From: Roseiarcus sp036488815
GTDB taxonomy: Bacteria; Pseudomonadota; Alphaproteobacteria; Rhizobiales; Beijerinckiaceae
Direction: 5' to 3'
DNA: 64,000 bases
NCBI GenBank assembly: GCA_036488815.1
Contig: DASXGX010000103.1
Span: 23,195-87,194 of the forward strand
Part shown: positions 25,055 through 32,310 of the stretch, piece by piece
Layout of the letters: every line of letters begins with the position of its first letter
Numbering within the stretch: position 1 is the first letter of the stretch
Position numbers and translations under genes: made by a program
The notes under the pieces: generated by a model
What the model saw: the letters and a program-made list of their open reading frames with translations, nothing else
Databases searched by the model: none
Told to the model about the DNA's origin: nothing

Positions 25055-25711
25055 ATGATGCACTCCGACAATCTGCTGCAGAATGCTTTCCAGAATCCGA
25101 CCGTAACGCCTAACCCTTCTCTGTTCGGTCAGTCTGCGCCTCAACCTCAAGGCCAATTCGGCCAAGCGGCGATGGGGCAAGGCGCCTACGGGGCGTTCGG
25201 TAATCCGATGGGCGGCCAGTCTGCCGCCGGTGGGGGCTGGGGCGCGCCGCAGCGTCAGCTCTCGCAGCAGGACGTCAGCAACATTCTTCAGCAGATTGCT
25301 CCCGTCTTGCCGCAGATCATCGCACAGGCGCAACAGAACCAGTATCAGCCGATGGCTGCCTACGGCGGCGGCTTCGGCGGACAGCGATCCCTGTCACCGC
25401 AGGACGTGAGCGAAGTGGTGCGGCAGATTTTGCCGATCATCCCGCAGCTCGTGCAGTCGATGCAGCAACAGGGCGGCCAGATGGGTCTCGGCCAGCTGGG
25501 GTTGGGCCAAATGGGGCTCGGCCAAGGCGGCCAAGGGATGTCGGGTCATGGCTGGCAAGGGCAGGCGGCCTATGGCGGCGTCCAGCAGACGCCCTTCCAG
25601 CAGCAACAGCCGATCTCGCAACGGCTGACCCACCACGACGTGCACGACATCGTGCGGCAGTTGAGCGACCTTATCCAGCAGCAGGCCAGCACCGGCCAAT
25701 TGCGCCTGTAA
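25055..25711 (+). CDS. Gln/Gly-rich protein with three helical repeats
   Basis: 218 residues, unrecognised family. A Gln/Gly/Ala-rich low-complexity background (FGQSAPQPQGQFGQAAMGQG) is broken by three copies of a 25-30-residue unit at about 66-94, 110-139 and 189-212. Each has the pattern R-x-L-(S/T)-x-x-DV-x-x-(I/V)-(L/V)-x-Q-(I/L), and the first two go on with AP-hydrophobic-LPQI. The units look amphipathic and the spacers flexible, as in scaffold or condensate-forming proteins. GGAAGATCGTC precedes the ATG. It is followed by a strong terminator, and the next gene shares the FGQSAP string, so the two probably belong together. Confidence 0.75.
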   Translation: MMHSDNLLQNAFQNPTVTPNPSLFGQSAPQPQGQFGQAAMGQGAYGAFGNPMGGQSAAGGGWGAPQRQLSQQDVSNILQQIAPVLPQIIAQAQQNQYQPMAAYGGGFGGQRSLSPQDVSEVVRQILPIIPQLVQSMQQQGGQMGLGQLGLGQMGLGQGGQGMSGHGWQGQAAYGGVQQTPFQQQQPISQRLTHHDVHDIVRQLSDLIQQQASTGQLRL

Positions 25712-25719
25712 CCAAAACG

Positions 25720-25755
25720 GCGGGCGGGGCTTTCCCTGCCCGCTCTCTCTTTTGC
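25720..25755 (+). terminator. Rho-independent terminator
   Basis: CGGGC-G-GGG (25721-25729) pairs with CCC-T-GCCCG (25734-25742) through one G-U pair, around a CTTT loop, followed by CTCTCTCTTTT. It ends the transcript of the Gln/Gly-rich gene. Confidence 0.75.
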
Positions 25756-25796
25756 ACGTGGTCGCTTGCTCATTCGATCGAACAGAGGATCGCACG

Positions 25797-26318
25797 ATGG
25801 CTCACTTTCAAGCCGGCGCGTTTTTTGGCCAGAGCGCGCCGAGAGGCATAGACAATCCCGCCGACGATCCGCGCGTGCTCGCCGCCGTCTTCCAGGAGAT
25901 CATGCCCGTTCTCGCGCGCATTCAGATGCGCTCGCCGCAAATGCCGGCGCCGGGAGCCTTCGGTCAGATGTCGGCGGAATCGGTCGCGGCGACGGCGCTC
26001 GTTTCCGACCTCGGCGCCGACAGCCTGCGGCGCCTGACCGGCTATCTCGACGCCAATTCGGGAAACTTCGAGGGACTGGGACATTGCGCGCCGCTTGTCG
26101 CGGCGGCGGCGCGGGCGTTGGCCGCCCGGGATTACGCGCAGACCTTCACATTGCTTTTCGACGTCTACCGCACGATCGCCATGCTCCGGGCGGAGGAGCC
26201 GAGGCTTCCCTTGCCGGGCTCGATCAAGATCGGGCAGGGCGAGGGTCGCAAGGGCGGCGAGGAGCGCAGCGCCAATACAGACGATCAGGGAGGAAATGCA
26301 GAGGGACAGCCTCACTAA
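25797..26318 (+). CDS. hypothetical protein, partner of the Gln/Gly-rich protein
   Basis: 173 residues. It opens MAHFQAGAFFGQSAPRG, sharing FGQSAP with the previous protein, then has a helical core (VLAAVFQEIMPVLARIQMRS; LVSDLGADSLRRLTGYLDAN; LVAAAARALAARDYAQTFTL; LFDVYRTIAML) and a disordered charged tail. No signal peptide or membrane segment. Unknown family. GAGG stands 9 nt before the ATG. It lies between a terminator and the sigma-54 promoter of the next gene. Confidence 0.7.
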   Translation: MAHFQAGAFFGQSAPRGIDNPADDPRVLAAVFQEIMPVLARIQMRSPQMPAPGAFGQMSAESVAATALVSDLGADSLRRLTGYLDANSGNFEGLGHCAPLVAAAARALAARDYAQTFTLLFDVYRTIAMLRAEEPRLPLPGSIKIGQGEGRKGGEERSANTDDQGGNAEGQPH

Positions 26319-26443
26319 TCCCGTGAAATTGCCGGTTTTAACGTGCGTCTGCAATTCCGCTATACGTACGAGCTAGAACCGGGCAACCTCGGTTGCATGG
26401 GGCGGATCCGTCTGATCACCAGGTGAAGTAGAGCCGGCCGTAA

Positions 26444-26461
26444 CAAGTTGGTGACAACTTG
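26444..26461. promoter_or_regulatory. inverted repeat overlapping the -24 element
   Basis: CAAGTTG-GTGA-CAACTTG is a perfect 7-bp inverted repeat whose last G is part of the sigma-54 -24 box. A protein bound here would block or remodel the promoter. Confidence 0.5.
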
Positions 26462-26475
26462 GCACGGCGCTTGCT
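26460..26475 (+). promoter_or_regulatory. sigma-54 (RpoN) promoter
   Basis: TGGCACGGCGCTTGCT matches the -24/-12 consensus TGGCACG-N4-TTGC(A/T) at every fixed position, with GG and GC exactly 10 nt apart. The start point would be near 26486, about 40 nt before the GTG of the M48 protease gene. No NifA-type TGT-N10-ACA site is visible in the 140 bp upstream, so the activator is unknown. Confidence 0.8.
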
Positions 26476-26488
26476 TCGTCTCCGAGGA

Positions 26489-26508
26489 CTGTGCTGTTGT
26501 ACGCACAG
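26489..26508 (+). promoter_or_regulatory. 5'-leader hairpin
   Basis: CTGTGC and GCACAG form a 6-bp stem around an 8-nt loop in the predicted leader of the M48 gene, 18 nt before the start codon. It may affect translation. Confidence 0.3.
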
Positions 26509-26525
26509 CCCATTGGGGATGATTC

Positions 26526-27500
26526 GTGTTCTACGCCACCGGATTCGACGCCTTCGCACCAGGGAATAGCGCCGCCAGCGGCAGCGCTGGCGCCTGCGGC
26601 TTGCCGTCTCCCGGCGCTGCGTTTTCGAACCGGCCGCGACAGTCGATCCCCGGCGCTGCGCCTGCCTCCAGGAGTGCGCAGGCCAGTCGGTGCGCGCGGG
26701 CGCAGAGGCGTTCGGCCCGCGAGCGTCACTGCAACCACTCGCGCCGGGTGATGAATGGTCTGGTCGGGCTCCTTCTGATGTGCGCCGAAGCGTCCGGCAA
26801 ATGGGGCGGGGCCCAGCAGTCGCTCGCCAATATCTGCGGCAAGCTTCGTTCCAGGAATATTCAGCCTCGCGACGTTCTCCGCTCTCTCGGCGCGAAGCCG
26901 TTACATTGCTCGGAGGCGCCTGAACTCTACGCGATCTTGCTGAGCGTGTGCGACCGGGCGGGAATGGAGCGGTTGCCGGAGCTGTTTCTATTGCCCTCGC
27001 CGGGCATGAACGCCTACGCCCTCGGGGCCCCAGAAAACGCTTGCATCTCCGTAACGAAAGACCTGTTGCGCGGCCTCTCGCGTGACGAGATCGCGGGCAT
27101 ACTGGCCCATGAGGTCGCCCACATTTTGAGCGGCGACACCAGCGCCATGAATTGGGCCGCCGCGATCGAGGGGGAAATCGCCAGTTCGGCGTTGACCGGG
27201 ATCGCGGAATTTGCCGCCCGGCGCGAACAGGGCGCCGAAACGCAGGCCTTGTTGCTCGCGGCCGCGCCGGCCCTCGCCCGGATGATGTTCTTCGCGCTCT
27301 CGCGCATCCGCGAGCTTGCGGCCGACGCCATGGCGCTCGATTTGATCGACCACCCGAGCGCGCTGGTCGCGGCGCTGTGCAAACTCGAATACTTCCACAC
27401 CGGCCGCTCGCCGTTGCACGCCCATCTGCAGGACAGCCCGTTTTCTGGCATCCTGAGCAGCCACCCCGGCACCTGGGAACGGATTTCCCATCTGGCTTAG
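26526..27500 (+). CDS. M48-family zinc metalloprotease, sigma-54 controlled
   Basis: 324 residues. LFLLPSPGMNAYALGAPENA and ILAHEVAHILSGDT (HExxH, about residues 196-200) followed by SRIRELAADAMALDLI with the third ligand, is the HtpX/M48B pattern. Ordinary HtpX has two N-terminal membrane helices; here the first 75 residues are instead a Ser/Ala/Arg-rich low-complexity stretch, so the protease may be soluble or bound to a partner. GTG 26526 is favoured by GGGGAT upstream and by the sigma-54 promoter at 26460-26475; ATG 26751 is an alternative. The two upstream genes are likely partners or substrates. Confidence 0.8.
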   Translation: MFYATGFDAFAPGNSAASGSAGACGLPSPGAAFSNRPRQSIPGAAPASRSAQASRCARAQRRSARERHCNHSRRVMNGLVGLLLMCAEASGKWGGAQQSLANICGKLRSRNIQPRDVLRSLGAKPLHCSEAPELYAILLSVCDRAGMERLPELFLLPSPGMNAYALGAPENACISVTKDLLRGLSRDEIAGILAHEVAHILSGDTSAMNWAAAIEGEIASSALTGIAEFAARREQGAETQALLLAAAPALARMMFFALSRIRELAADAMALDLIDHPSALVAALCKLEYFHTGRSPLHAHLQDSPFSGILSSHPGTWERISHLA

Positions 27501-27548
27501 CCTCCTGTACTTTGAGCGCGCCGGCTACGCGCTCCGAGGGAGGTCATC

Positions 27549-28385
27549 GTGGGATTCCCGCAAGCGGTCCTCGGCATCGACGCAGCCTGGACAGGGACCC
27601 AGCCCAGCGGCGTCGCGCTCGTGGTCCGAGACGGGCAGGGATGGCGCCTCGAAGCTCTCGCTCCCTCCTACCCACATTTTCTTGGGCTGCTGACCCTAGG
27701 CGATCCGCCTGTCGGTTCGCCGCCGGCGCCTGAGGCCTTACTCGCGGCGGCCTCGAAGCTGTGCGGCCGCGCCGTCGACCTGGTCGCGGTCGACATGCCG
27801 CTTTCCCGCTTGCCCATTCGGGGTCGCCGTTTCTCAGACCAGGAAGTCTCGAAGGCGTACGGAGCGCGACACTGCGCGACGCACTCCCCGAGTGCGGAGC
27901 GGCCTGGCAGGATCAGCGACACCCTTACCCGCGACTTCGCCGGCGCCGGCTATCGGCTTCAGACCAGAACTGCGATCGCACCCGGCCTCATTGAAGTCTA
28001 CCCGCATCCCGCTCTCATCGAGCTTACGGGCGCTGCGAAGCGGCTGGAGTACAAGGTCGCAAGAGCCGGACGCTACTGGCCGTCCTGCAAGCCGGAAGAG
28101 CGGCGGGCGCGCCTCTTCGAGCGATGGGAGTCTATCGCCGGCGCGCTCGAGGGTGAGATCCGCGGCGTGAAGGCGCGCTTTCCAAAGCTGGAGCGCGCCA
28201 GCGGTGTGGCGATGAAGGCGCGCGAGGACATGCTCGATGCGATCGTCTGCGCCTGGGTCGGCCTATGCGCCCTCGAAGGCCGCGCCACTCCCTATGGCGA
28301 CGACGACTCAGCGACCTGGATACCAAAACCGTGGGCGGAGGCGGCGCATCGCCAGGCGCTGGCGGTCGCCCAGGCCTCGGAGTGA
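27549..28385 (+). CDS. DUF429 domain protein
   Basis: 278 residues of the DUF429 family, an RNase H-like fold nuclease-like group of unknown function. VLGIDAAWTGTQPSGVALVV gives the first Asp, DLVAVDMPLSR the second acidic motif, RRFSDQEVSKAYGARHCATH the middle, IEVYPHPALIELTG a conserved loop, and AREDMLDAIVCAWVGL the last acidic motif. GTG start behind GGGAGG. It follows the M48 gene by 48 bp and could be cotranscribed with it. Confidence 0.85.
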   Translation: MGFPQAVLGIDAAWTGTQPSGVALVVRDGQGWRLEALAPSYPHFLGLLTLGDPPVGSPPAPEALLAAASKLCGRAVDLVAVDMPLSRLPIRGRRFSDQEVSKAYGARHCATHSPSAERPGRISDTLTRDFAGAGYRLQTRTAIAPGLIEVYPHPALIELTGAAKRLEYKVARAGRYWPSCKPEERRARLFERWESIAGALEGEIRGVKARFPKLERASGVAMKAREDMLDAIVCAWVGLCALEGRATPYGDDDSATWIPKPWAEAAHRQALAVAQASE

Positions 28386-28410
28386 ACCTGCTCCTGCGCG
28401 GGGGCTTCGC

Positions 28411-28938
28411 TCACGGGTCCTGGGCTCCACTCTGCAAGCGCATCGCCAACTCTGGAATGGAGGTCGCGAGATCGGCGTCCGCGCGCATCGTGACGACGTC
28501 GCTTTCGTCGCGCGGCGGCTCGAGCGCGGCGAACTGGCTGTCGACGAGCGAAGCGGGCATGTAGTGGCCCGGCCGATGCCCGACCCTGCGGCGCATCGTC
28601 TCCGGCTCGGCGTCGAGATAGACGAAGCGCAACCTCGGCCCGACCGCGGCGCGCAGCCGCTCGCGATAGACGCGCTTGAGCGCCGAGCAGGCGGCGACTT
28701 TCGTCTGCCCCGCCGTCACGGCCTCGGCCAGCGCGGCGCCGATGCGGTCGAGCCATGGCCAGCGGTCGGCGTCCGTCAGCGCGATTCCCGCCGTCATCTT
28801 GGCCCGCGCCTCGTCGCTGTGAAGATCGTCGCCGTCGACGAACGTTCCGCCGAGCGCCTCGGCGACGAGGCGCCCGACGGTCGTCTTGCCTGCGCCTGAA
28901 ACGCCCATCACGACGATGGCTTGAGCCGTCACAGACAT
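28411..28938 (-). CDS. gluconokinase
   Basis: 175 residues, phosphorylating D-gluconate to 6-phosphogluconate. The P-loop is VVMGVSGAGKTTVGRLVAEA; FVDGDDLHSDEARAKMTAGI, then LTDADRWPWLDRI, KVAACSALKRVYRERLR, RVGHRPGHYMPASLVDSQFA are the GntK/IdnK signatures. It overlaps the dehydrogenase gene upstream by 10 nt, so both are made from one message. The pair can interconvert gluconate and 5-ketogluconate and feed the pentose phosphate or Entner-Doudoroff route. Confidence 0.93.
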   Translation of the reverse strand: MSVTAQAIVVMGVSGAGKTTVGRLVAEALGGTFVDGDDLHSDEARAKMTAGIALTDADRWPWLDRIGAALAEAVTAGQTKVAACSALKRVYRERLRAAVGPRLRFVYLDAEPETMRRRVGHRPGHYMPASLVDSQFAALEPPRDESDVVTMRADADLATSIPELAMRLQSGAQDP

Positions 28939-29705
28939 GCGGTGATCCCGCCGTCGACATACAAAATGTGGCCGTTGACGAAGCTCGAAGCTTCGGAGGC
29001 GAGAAACACTGCGGCGCCGATCAGTTCGTCGACGTCGCCCCAGCGTCCCATCGGCGTGCGCGCAGTCAGCCAAGCGGAAAACTTTTCGTCCTCGACCAGC
29101 GCCTGGTTGAGCTCGGTCTTGAAATAGCCGGGCGCGATCGCATTGGCGCGCAGGCCGTGCCGTCCCCAATCCGTCGCCATGCCCTTGGTCAGCATCTTCA
29201 CGCCGCCCTTGGAGGCGGTGTAGGGCGCGATGTTGAAGCGGGCCAGTTCGCTCTGCACTGAGGCGACGTTGATGATGCGTCCGCGCTTGCGCGGGATCAT
29301 ACGGCGGGCCACGGCCTGCGAGACCAGGAACACGCTGTCGAGGTTGACGCGCATCAGTTCGTGCCAGGTCTCCTCGGGATAGTCCTCGAGAACGCCGCGG
29401 CGCTGAATTCCGGCGTTGTTGACCAGAATCTCGATCGGCCCAAAATCGGCTTCGATCCGCTCCACCGCGGCGGCGACCTGGACGCTTTCCGTCACATCGA
29501 AGACGGAGGGAAAGACCTCCGCGCCGGCGGCGCGCAAGGCTTCGGCTGCGGCTTCGACAGTCGCGGCGGTTCGCCCGTTGACGACGACCCTGCCGCCGGC
29601 CGCGGCGAGCCCGCGGGCGAGCGCCAGGCCGATGCCGGCGGAAGAGCCGGTGACGAGCGCAACGGCGCCCTTCAGCCCGAACAGATTTGCGACAAGATCG
29701 GACAT
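28929..29705 (-). CDS. SDR oxidoreductase, gluconate 5-dehydrogenase-like
   Basis: 258 residues of a classical short-chain dehydrogenase. NAD(P) site VTGSSAGIGLALARGLA, NNAG (ILVNNAGIQRRG), catalytic Ser-Tyr-Lys in NVASVQSELARFNIAPYTAS and KGG, and the FVNGHILYVDGG end. The IQRR and WHELMRVNL strings fit gluconate 5-dehydrogenase, and the overlapping gluconokinase gene supports it. ATG 29705 has GGGAGAA 6 nt upstream. The divergent hydrolase gene starts 152 bp away, with a LacI-type palindrome between. Confidence 0.85.
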   Translation of the reverse strand: MSDLVANLFGLKGAVALVTGSSAGIGLALARGLAAAGGRVVVNGRTAATVEAAAEALRAAGAEVFPSVFDVTESVQVAAAVERIEADFGPIEILVNNAGIQRRGVLEDYPEETWHELMRVNLDSVFLVSQAVARRMIPRKRGRIINVASVQSELARFNIAPYTASKGGVKMLTKGMATDWGRHGLRANAIAPGYFKTELNQALVEDEKFSAWLTARTPMGRWGDVDELIGAAVFLASEASSFVNGHILYVDGGITACL

Positions 29706-29789
29706 GGCTTCTCCCGCGGCGAGGACTCTTTTTTGCGAAATGTCGTCGATAACAGAGCCAAAGCGCAAGCGCGATATGACTCAGCGTTC

Positions 29790-29803
29790 GGTAAGCGCTT
29801 TCT
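29790..29803. promoter_or_regulatory. candidate LacI-type operator
   Basis: GGTAAGCGCTTTCT contains the perfect palindrome AAGCGCTT (29793-29800), like the core bound by LacI/GntR-gluconate repressors. It lies between the divergent gluconate genes and the beta-lactamase-fold gene. No matching regulator gene is in the window. Confidence 0.3.
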
Positions 29804-29857
29804 TGACCGCGTCGTCGGCGCGCGCTTAGGCTTTCGAGAACAACGGAGATGCTTTTC

Positions 29858-31090
29858 ATGAGCACGGGCAAAGCGGAAGCGGTGGGGATGAGCGCGGCGC
29901 GGTTGGAGCGGATAGCGCCGGCGATGGAGGCCTATGTCGATCGCGGCGTCTACGCCGGCGTGCGCACGATCGTCGCGCGGCGAGGCGTCGTCGTGCACGA
30001 CGGCGCCTACGGGCTGCGCGATCGGGAGGCCGGCCTGGCGATGACGGAAGACGCCATCTTCCGTCTCTATTCCATGACCAAACCGATCGTCTGCACCGCG
30101 CTGATGACGTTGTACGAGGAGGGGCGGTTTCACCTCGTCGATCCACTCGCGCGCTATCTGCCAGCATTCGCAGGCGTCAAGGTCCTTGACGCGAGCGGCG
30201 CGCTGCGCGAGGCCAAGCGGCCGATGACGATCCGCGATGTGTTGACGCACACCAGCGGCCTTTCCTATGCCTTTCTCGAGAGCACGCCGGTCGGCGCGCT
30301 CTATCGCGAGGGAAAGCTCGTCGATCCCCGGATTCCGCTCGCCGAGGCGATCGACGATCTCGCTCGGTTTCCGCTCGCCTTCGACCCCGGTTCCCGTTGG
30401 CACTACAGCGTCGGGATCGACGTTGCGGCGCGCCTGATCGAAGTCATCTCGGGCCAGACGCTCGCCGACTTCCTGCGTCAACGTCTGTTCGAACCGTTGG
30501 GAATGACGGATACGGCGTTCGAGGTCCCCGAGGACAAGCGCGGACGCCTCGCCGCGATGTATGGCAGGCCGGACATTGTCGCGCCCGGCGGCAGCCTGGT
30601 GAAGTCGTTCGCGCTGTGGGCGAACGGTTTCAACCAACCGATCGACGTGACGCGAAGCTACCCCGTCGCCTCGGGCTCGACATTCCAGCGCGGCGGCCAC
30701 GGACTGTTCGGCACGGCGCGCGACTATTTCCGGTTCGCACAGATGCTGGCGAACGGCGGCGAACTCGAGGGCGCTCGCATCCTCGGCCGCAAGACGGTCG
30801 AACTGATGCACGCCAACCATCTGCCGCCGGAGTTGCTGCCTCTCGATCTCGACGGTTTGCCGATCCCGGGCTATGGATTCGGCCTCGGCTCGAGAGTCGC
30901 GCTCGATGTCGCGCGAACCGGCGCGTCCGGTTCGGTTGGCGAGTTTGGTTGGTCGGGCGCGGCGAAAACGTATTACTGGGTCGATCCGGTCGAACAGGTC
31001 GTCGGCCTTTTCATGGCGCAGTCGATGTCGAGCTTCGACCTTCCTGAATTTGAACTGCGCGCGCTCGCCTATGCGGCGATCGTGGATTGA
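29858..31090 (+). CDS. serine hydrolase of the beta-lactamase fold (class C/EstB-like)
   Basis: 410 residues, no signal peptide. YSMTKPIVC holds the SxxK nucleophile, HYSVGIDVAARLIEVISG the Tyr-x-Asn-like motif, and GEFGWSGAAKTYYWVDP the third motif (HxG-like, here WSG). Such proteins are esterases or DD-peptidase relatives rather than antibiotic-destroying enzymes. ATG 29858 lies behind ACGGAG. The flavin oxidoreductase gene starts 8 nt after its stop, so the two form an operon. Confidence 0.85.
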   Translation: MSTGKAEAVGMSAARLERIAPAMEAYVDRGVYAGVRTIVARRGVVVHDGAYGLRDREAGLAMTEDAIFRLYSMTKPIVCTALMTLYEEGRFHLVDPLARYLPAFAGVKVLDASGALREAKRPMTIRDVLTHTSGLSYAFLESTPVGALYREGKLVDPRIPLAEAIDDLARFPLAFDPGSRWHYSVGIDVAARLIEVISGQTLADFLRQRLFEPLGMTDTAFEVPEDKRGRLAAMYGRPDIVAPGGSLVKSFALWANGFNQPIDVTRSYPVASGSTFQRGGHGLFGTARDYFRFAQMLANGGELEGARILGRKTVELMHANHLPPELLPLDLDGLPIPGYGFGLGSRVALDVARTGASGSVGEFGWSGAAKTYYWVDPVEQVVGLFMAQSMSSFDLPEFELRALAYAAIVD

Positions 31091-31097
31091 GGCGCTC

Positions 31098-32120
31098 ATG
31101 AAGACGATCGGATTCCTCTCGTTCGGACATTGGACGCCCTCGGCGCACTCGCAGACGCGAACCGCGTCGGACGCGCTTCTGCAGTCGATCGATCTCGCCG
31201 TCGCGGCCGAGGAACTGGGCGCGGACGGGGCCTATTTCCGCGTGCATCATTTCGCTCGCCAGCTCGCCTCGCCCTTTCCGCTGCTTGCCGCCGTCGGCGC
31301 CAAGACGCGCCGCATCGAGATCGGCACGGCGGTGATCGACATGCGATACGAAAATCCGCTGTACATGGCCGAGGACGCCGGCGCGGCGGACATCATCGCC
31401 GGCGGGCGCTTGCAGCTTGGCGTCAGCCGGGGATCGCCGGAGCAGGTGATCGACGGCTGGCGCTATTTCGGCTACCAGCCCGGCGAGGGCCAGAGCGACG
31501 CGGACATGGGCCGCCGCCACGCTGAGGTCTTCCTCGACGTGCTGCGCGGCGAAGGATTCGCGCAGCCGAACCCGCGCCCGATGTTCCCCAATCCGCCCGG
31601 GTTGCTGCGCGTCGAGCCCCATTCCGAAGGCCTGCGCGAGCGCATCTGGTGGGGCGCCGCCTCCAACGCCACCGCCGTCTGGGCCGCCGAGCTGGGCATG
31701 AACCTGCAGAGCTCGACGCTCAAGATCGACGAGGGTGGGCTTCCGTTCCACGTCCAGCAGGCCAACCAGATCCGGGCGTTCCGCGAGGCTTGGAAAGCCG
31801 CCGGCCATTCGCGCCAGCCGCGCGTGTCGGTGAGCCGCAGCGTCTTCGCGCTGGTCGACGACCGCGACCGCGCCTATTTCGGCCGCGACAACGAGAGCCG
31901 CGACACGATCGGCTTCCTCGACGAGAGCACAAAAGCGATCTTCGGCCGCAGCTACGCCGCCGAACCGGACGCGCTCGTCAAGGAGCTGGCGCAGGACGAA
32001 GCGATCGCGGAGGCCGACACGCTGCTCCTGACCGTCCCCAACCAACTCGGCGTCGACTACAACGCCCATGTCATCGAAGCGATCCTGACCCACGTCGCGC
32101 CGGCGCTCGGATGGCGGTGA
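31098..32120 (+). CDS. LLM-class flavin-dependent oxidoreductase
   Basis: 340 residues of the bacterial luciferase-like monooxygenase fold. MKTIGFLSFGHW is the first strand; ADGAYFRVHHFARQLASPFP, TRRIEIGTAVIDMRYENPLY, DIIAGGRLQLGVSRGSPEQV are the family blocks. It should use FMN or F420 with a partner reductase; the substrate is unknown. TGAGG precedes the ATG. It is the last chromosomal gene before the island and ends 27 bp before the attL repeat. Confidence 0.88.
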   Translation: MKTIGFLSFGHWTPSAHSQTRTASDALLQSIDLAVAAEELGADGAYFRVHHFARQLASPFPLLAAVGAKTRRIEIGTAVIDMRYENPLYMAEDAGAADIIAGGRLQLGVSRGSPEQVIDGWRYFGYQPGEGQSDADMGRRHAEVFLDVLRGEGFAQPNPRPMFPNPPGLLRVEPHSEGLRERIWWGAASNATAVWAAELGMNLQSSTLKIDEGGLPFHVQQANQIRAFREAWKAAGHSRQPRVSVSRSVFALVDDRDRAYFGRDNESRDTIGFLDESTKAIFGRSYAAEPDALVKELAQDEAIAEADTLLLTVPNQLGVDYNAHVIEAILTHVAPALGWR

Positions 32121-32147
32121 AGTCGGGGGAGGGGTGCGGATTGAGCG

Positions 32148-32162
32148 GTGGCGGAGGGGGCG
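32148..32162. repeat. attL: copy of the tRNA-Ser 3' end
   Basis: GTGGCGGAGGGGGCG is identical to 47471-47485, which is the reverse complement of the tRNA-Ser(GGA) 3' end including CCA. The sequences diverge right after it. It stands 130 bp from the integrase gene. Confidence 0.85.
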
Positions 32163-32290
32163 TCCGCTTAATTATTGACCCACGTCGTCTCAGGCCGTCT
32201 CGACAGGGGAAAAAACATCCAATAGATCATAACTGTACGATGCGGTTGACGCGTTCCGTCTCATTTCGCATCATGAAAGCGCAGAAATTC

Positions 32291-32310
32291 TGTGGGGCTA
32301 GATGTGGGGC
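32291..32310. repeat. subterminal direct repeat, left copy
   Basis: TGTGGGGCTAGATGTGGGGC is itself a double copy of a TGTGGGGC octamer. It recurs at 47400-47419 with one change (A to C), in the same orientation near the other end. It overlaps the integrase start codon. A likely arm-type site for integrase or excisionase. Confidence 0.65.

Noticed and set aside
26319..26459. NifA-type upstream activator site (TGT-N10-ACA) for the sigma-54 promoter
   Set aside because: No match was found in the 140 bp upstream, so nitrogen-fixation control is not claimed.
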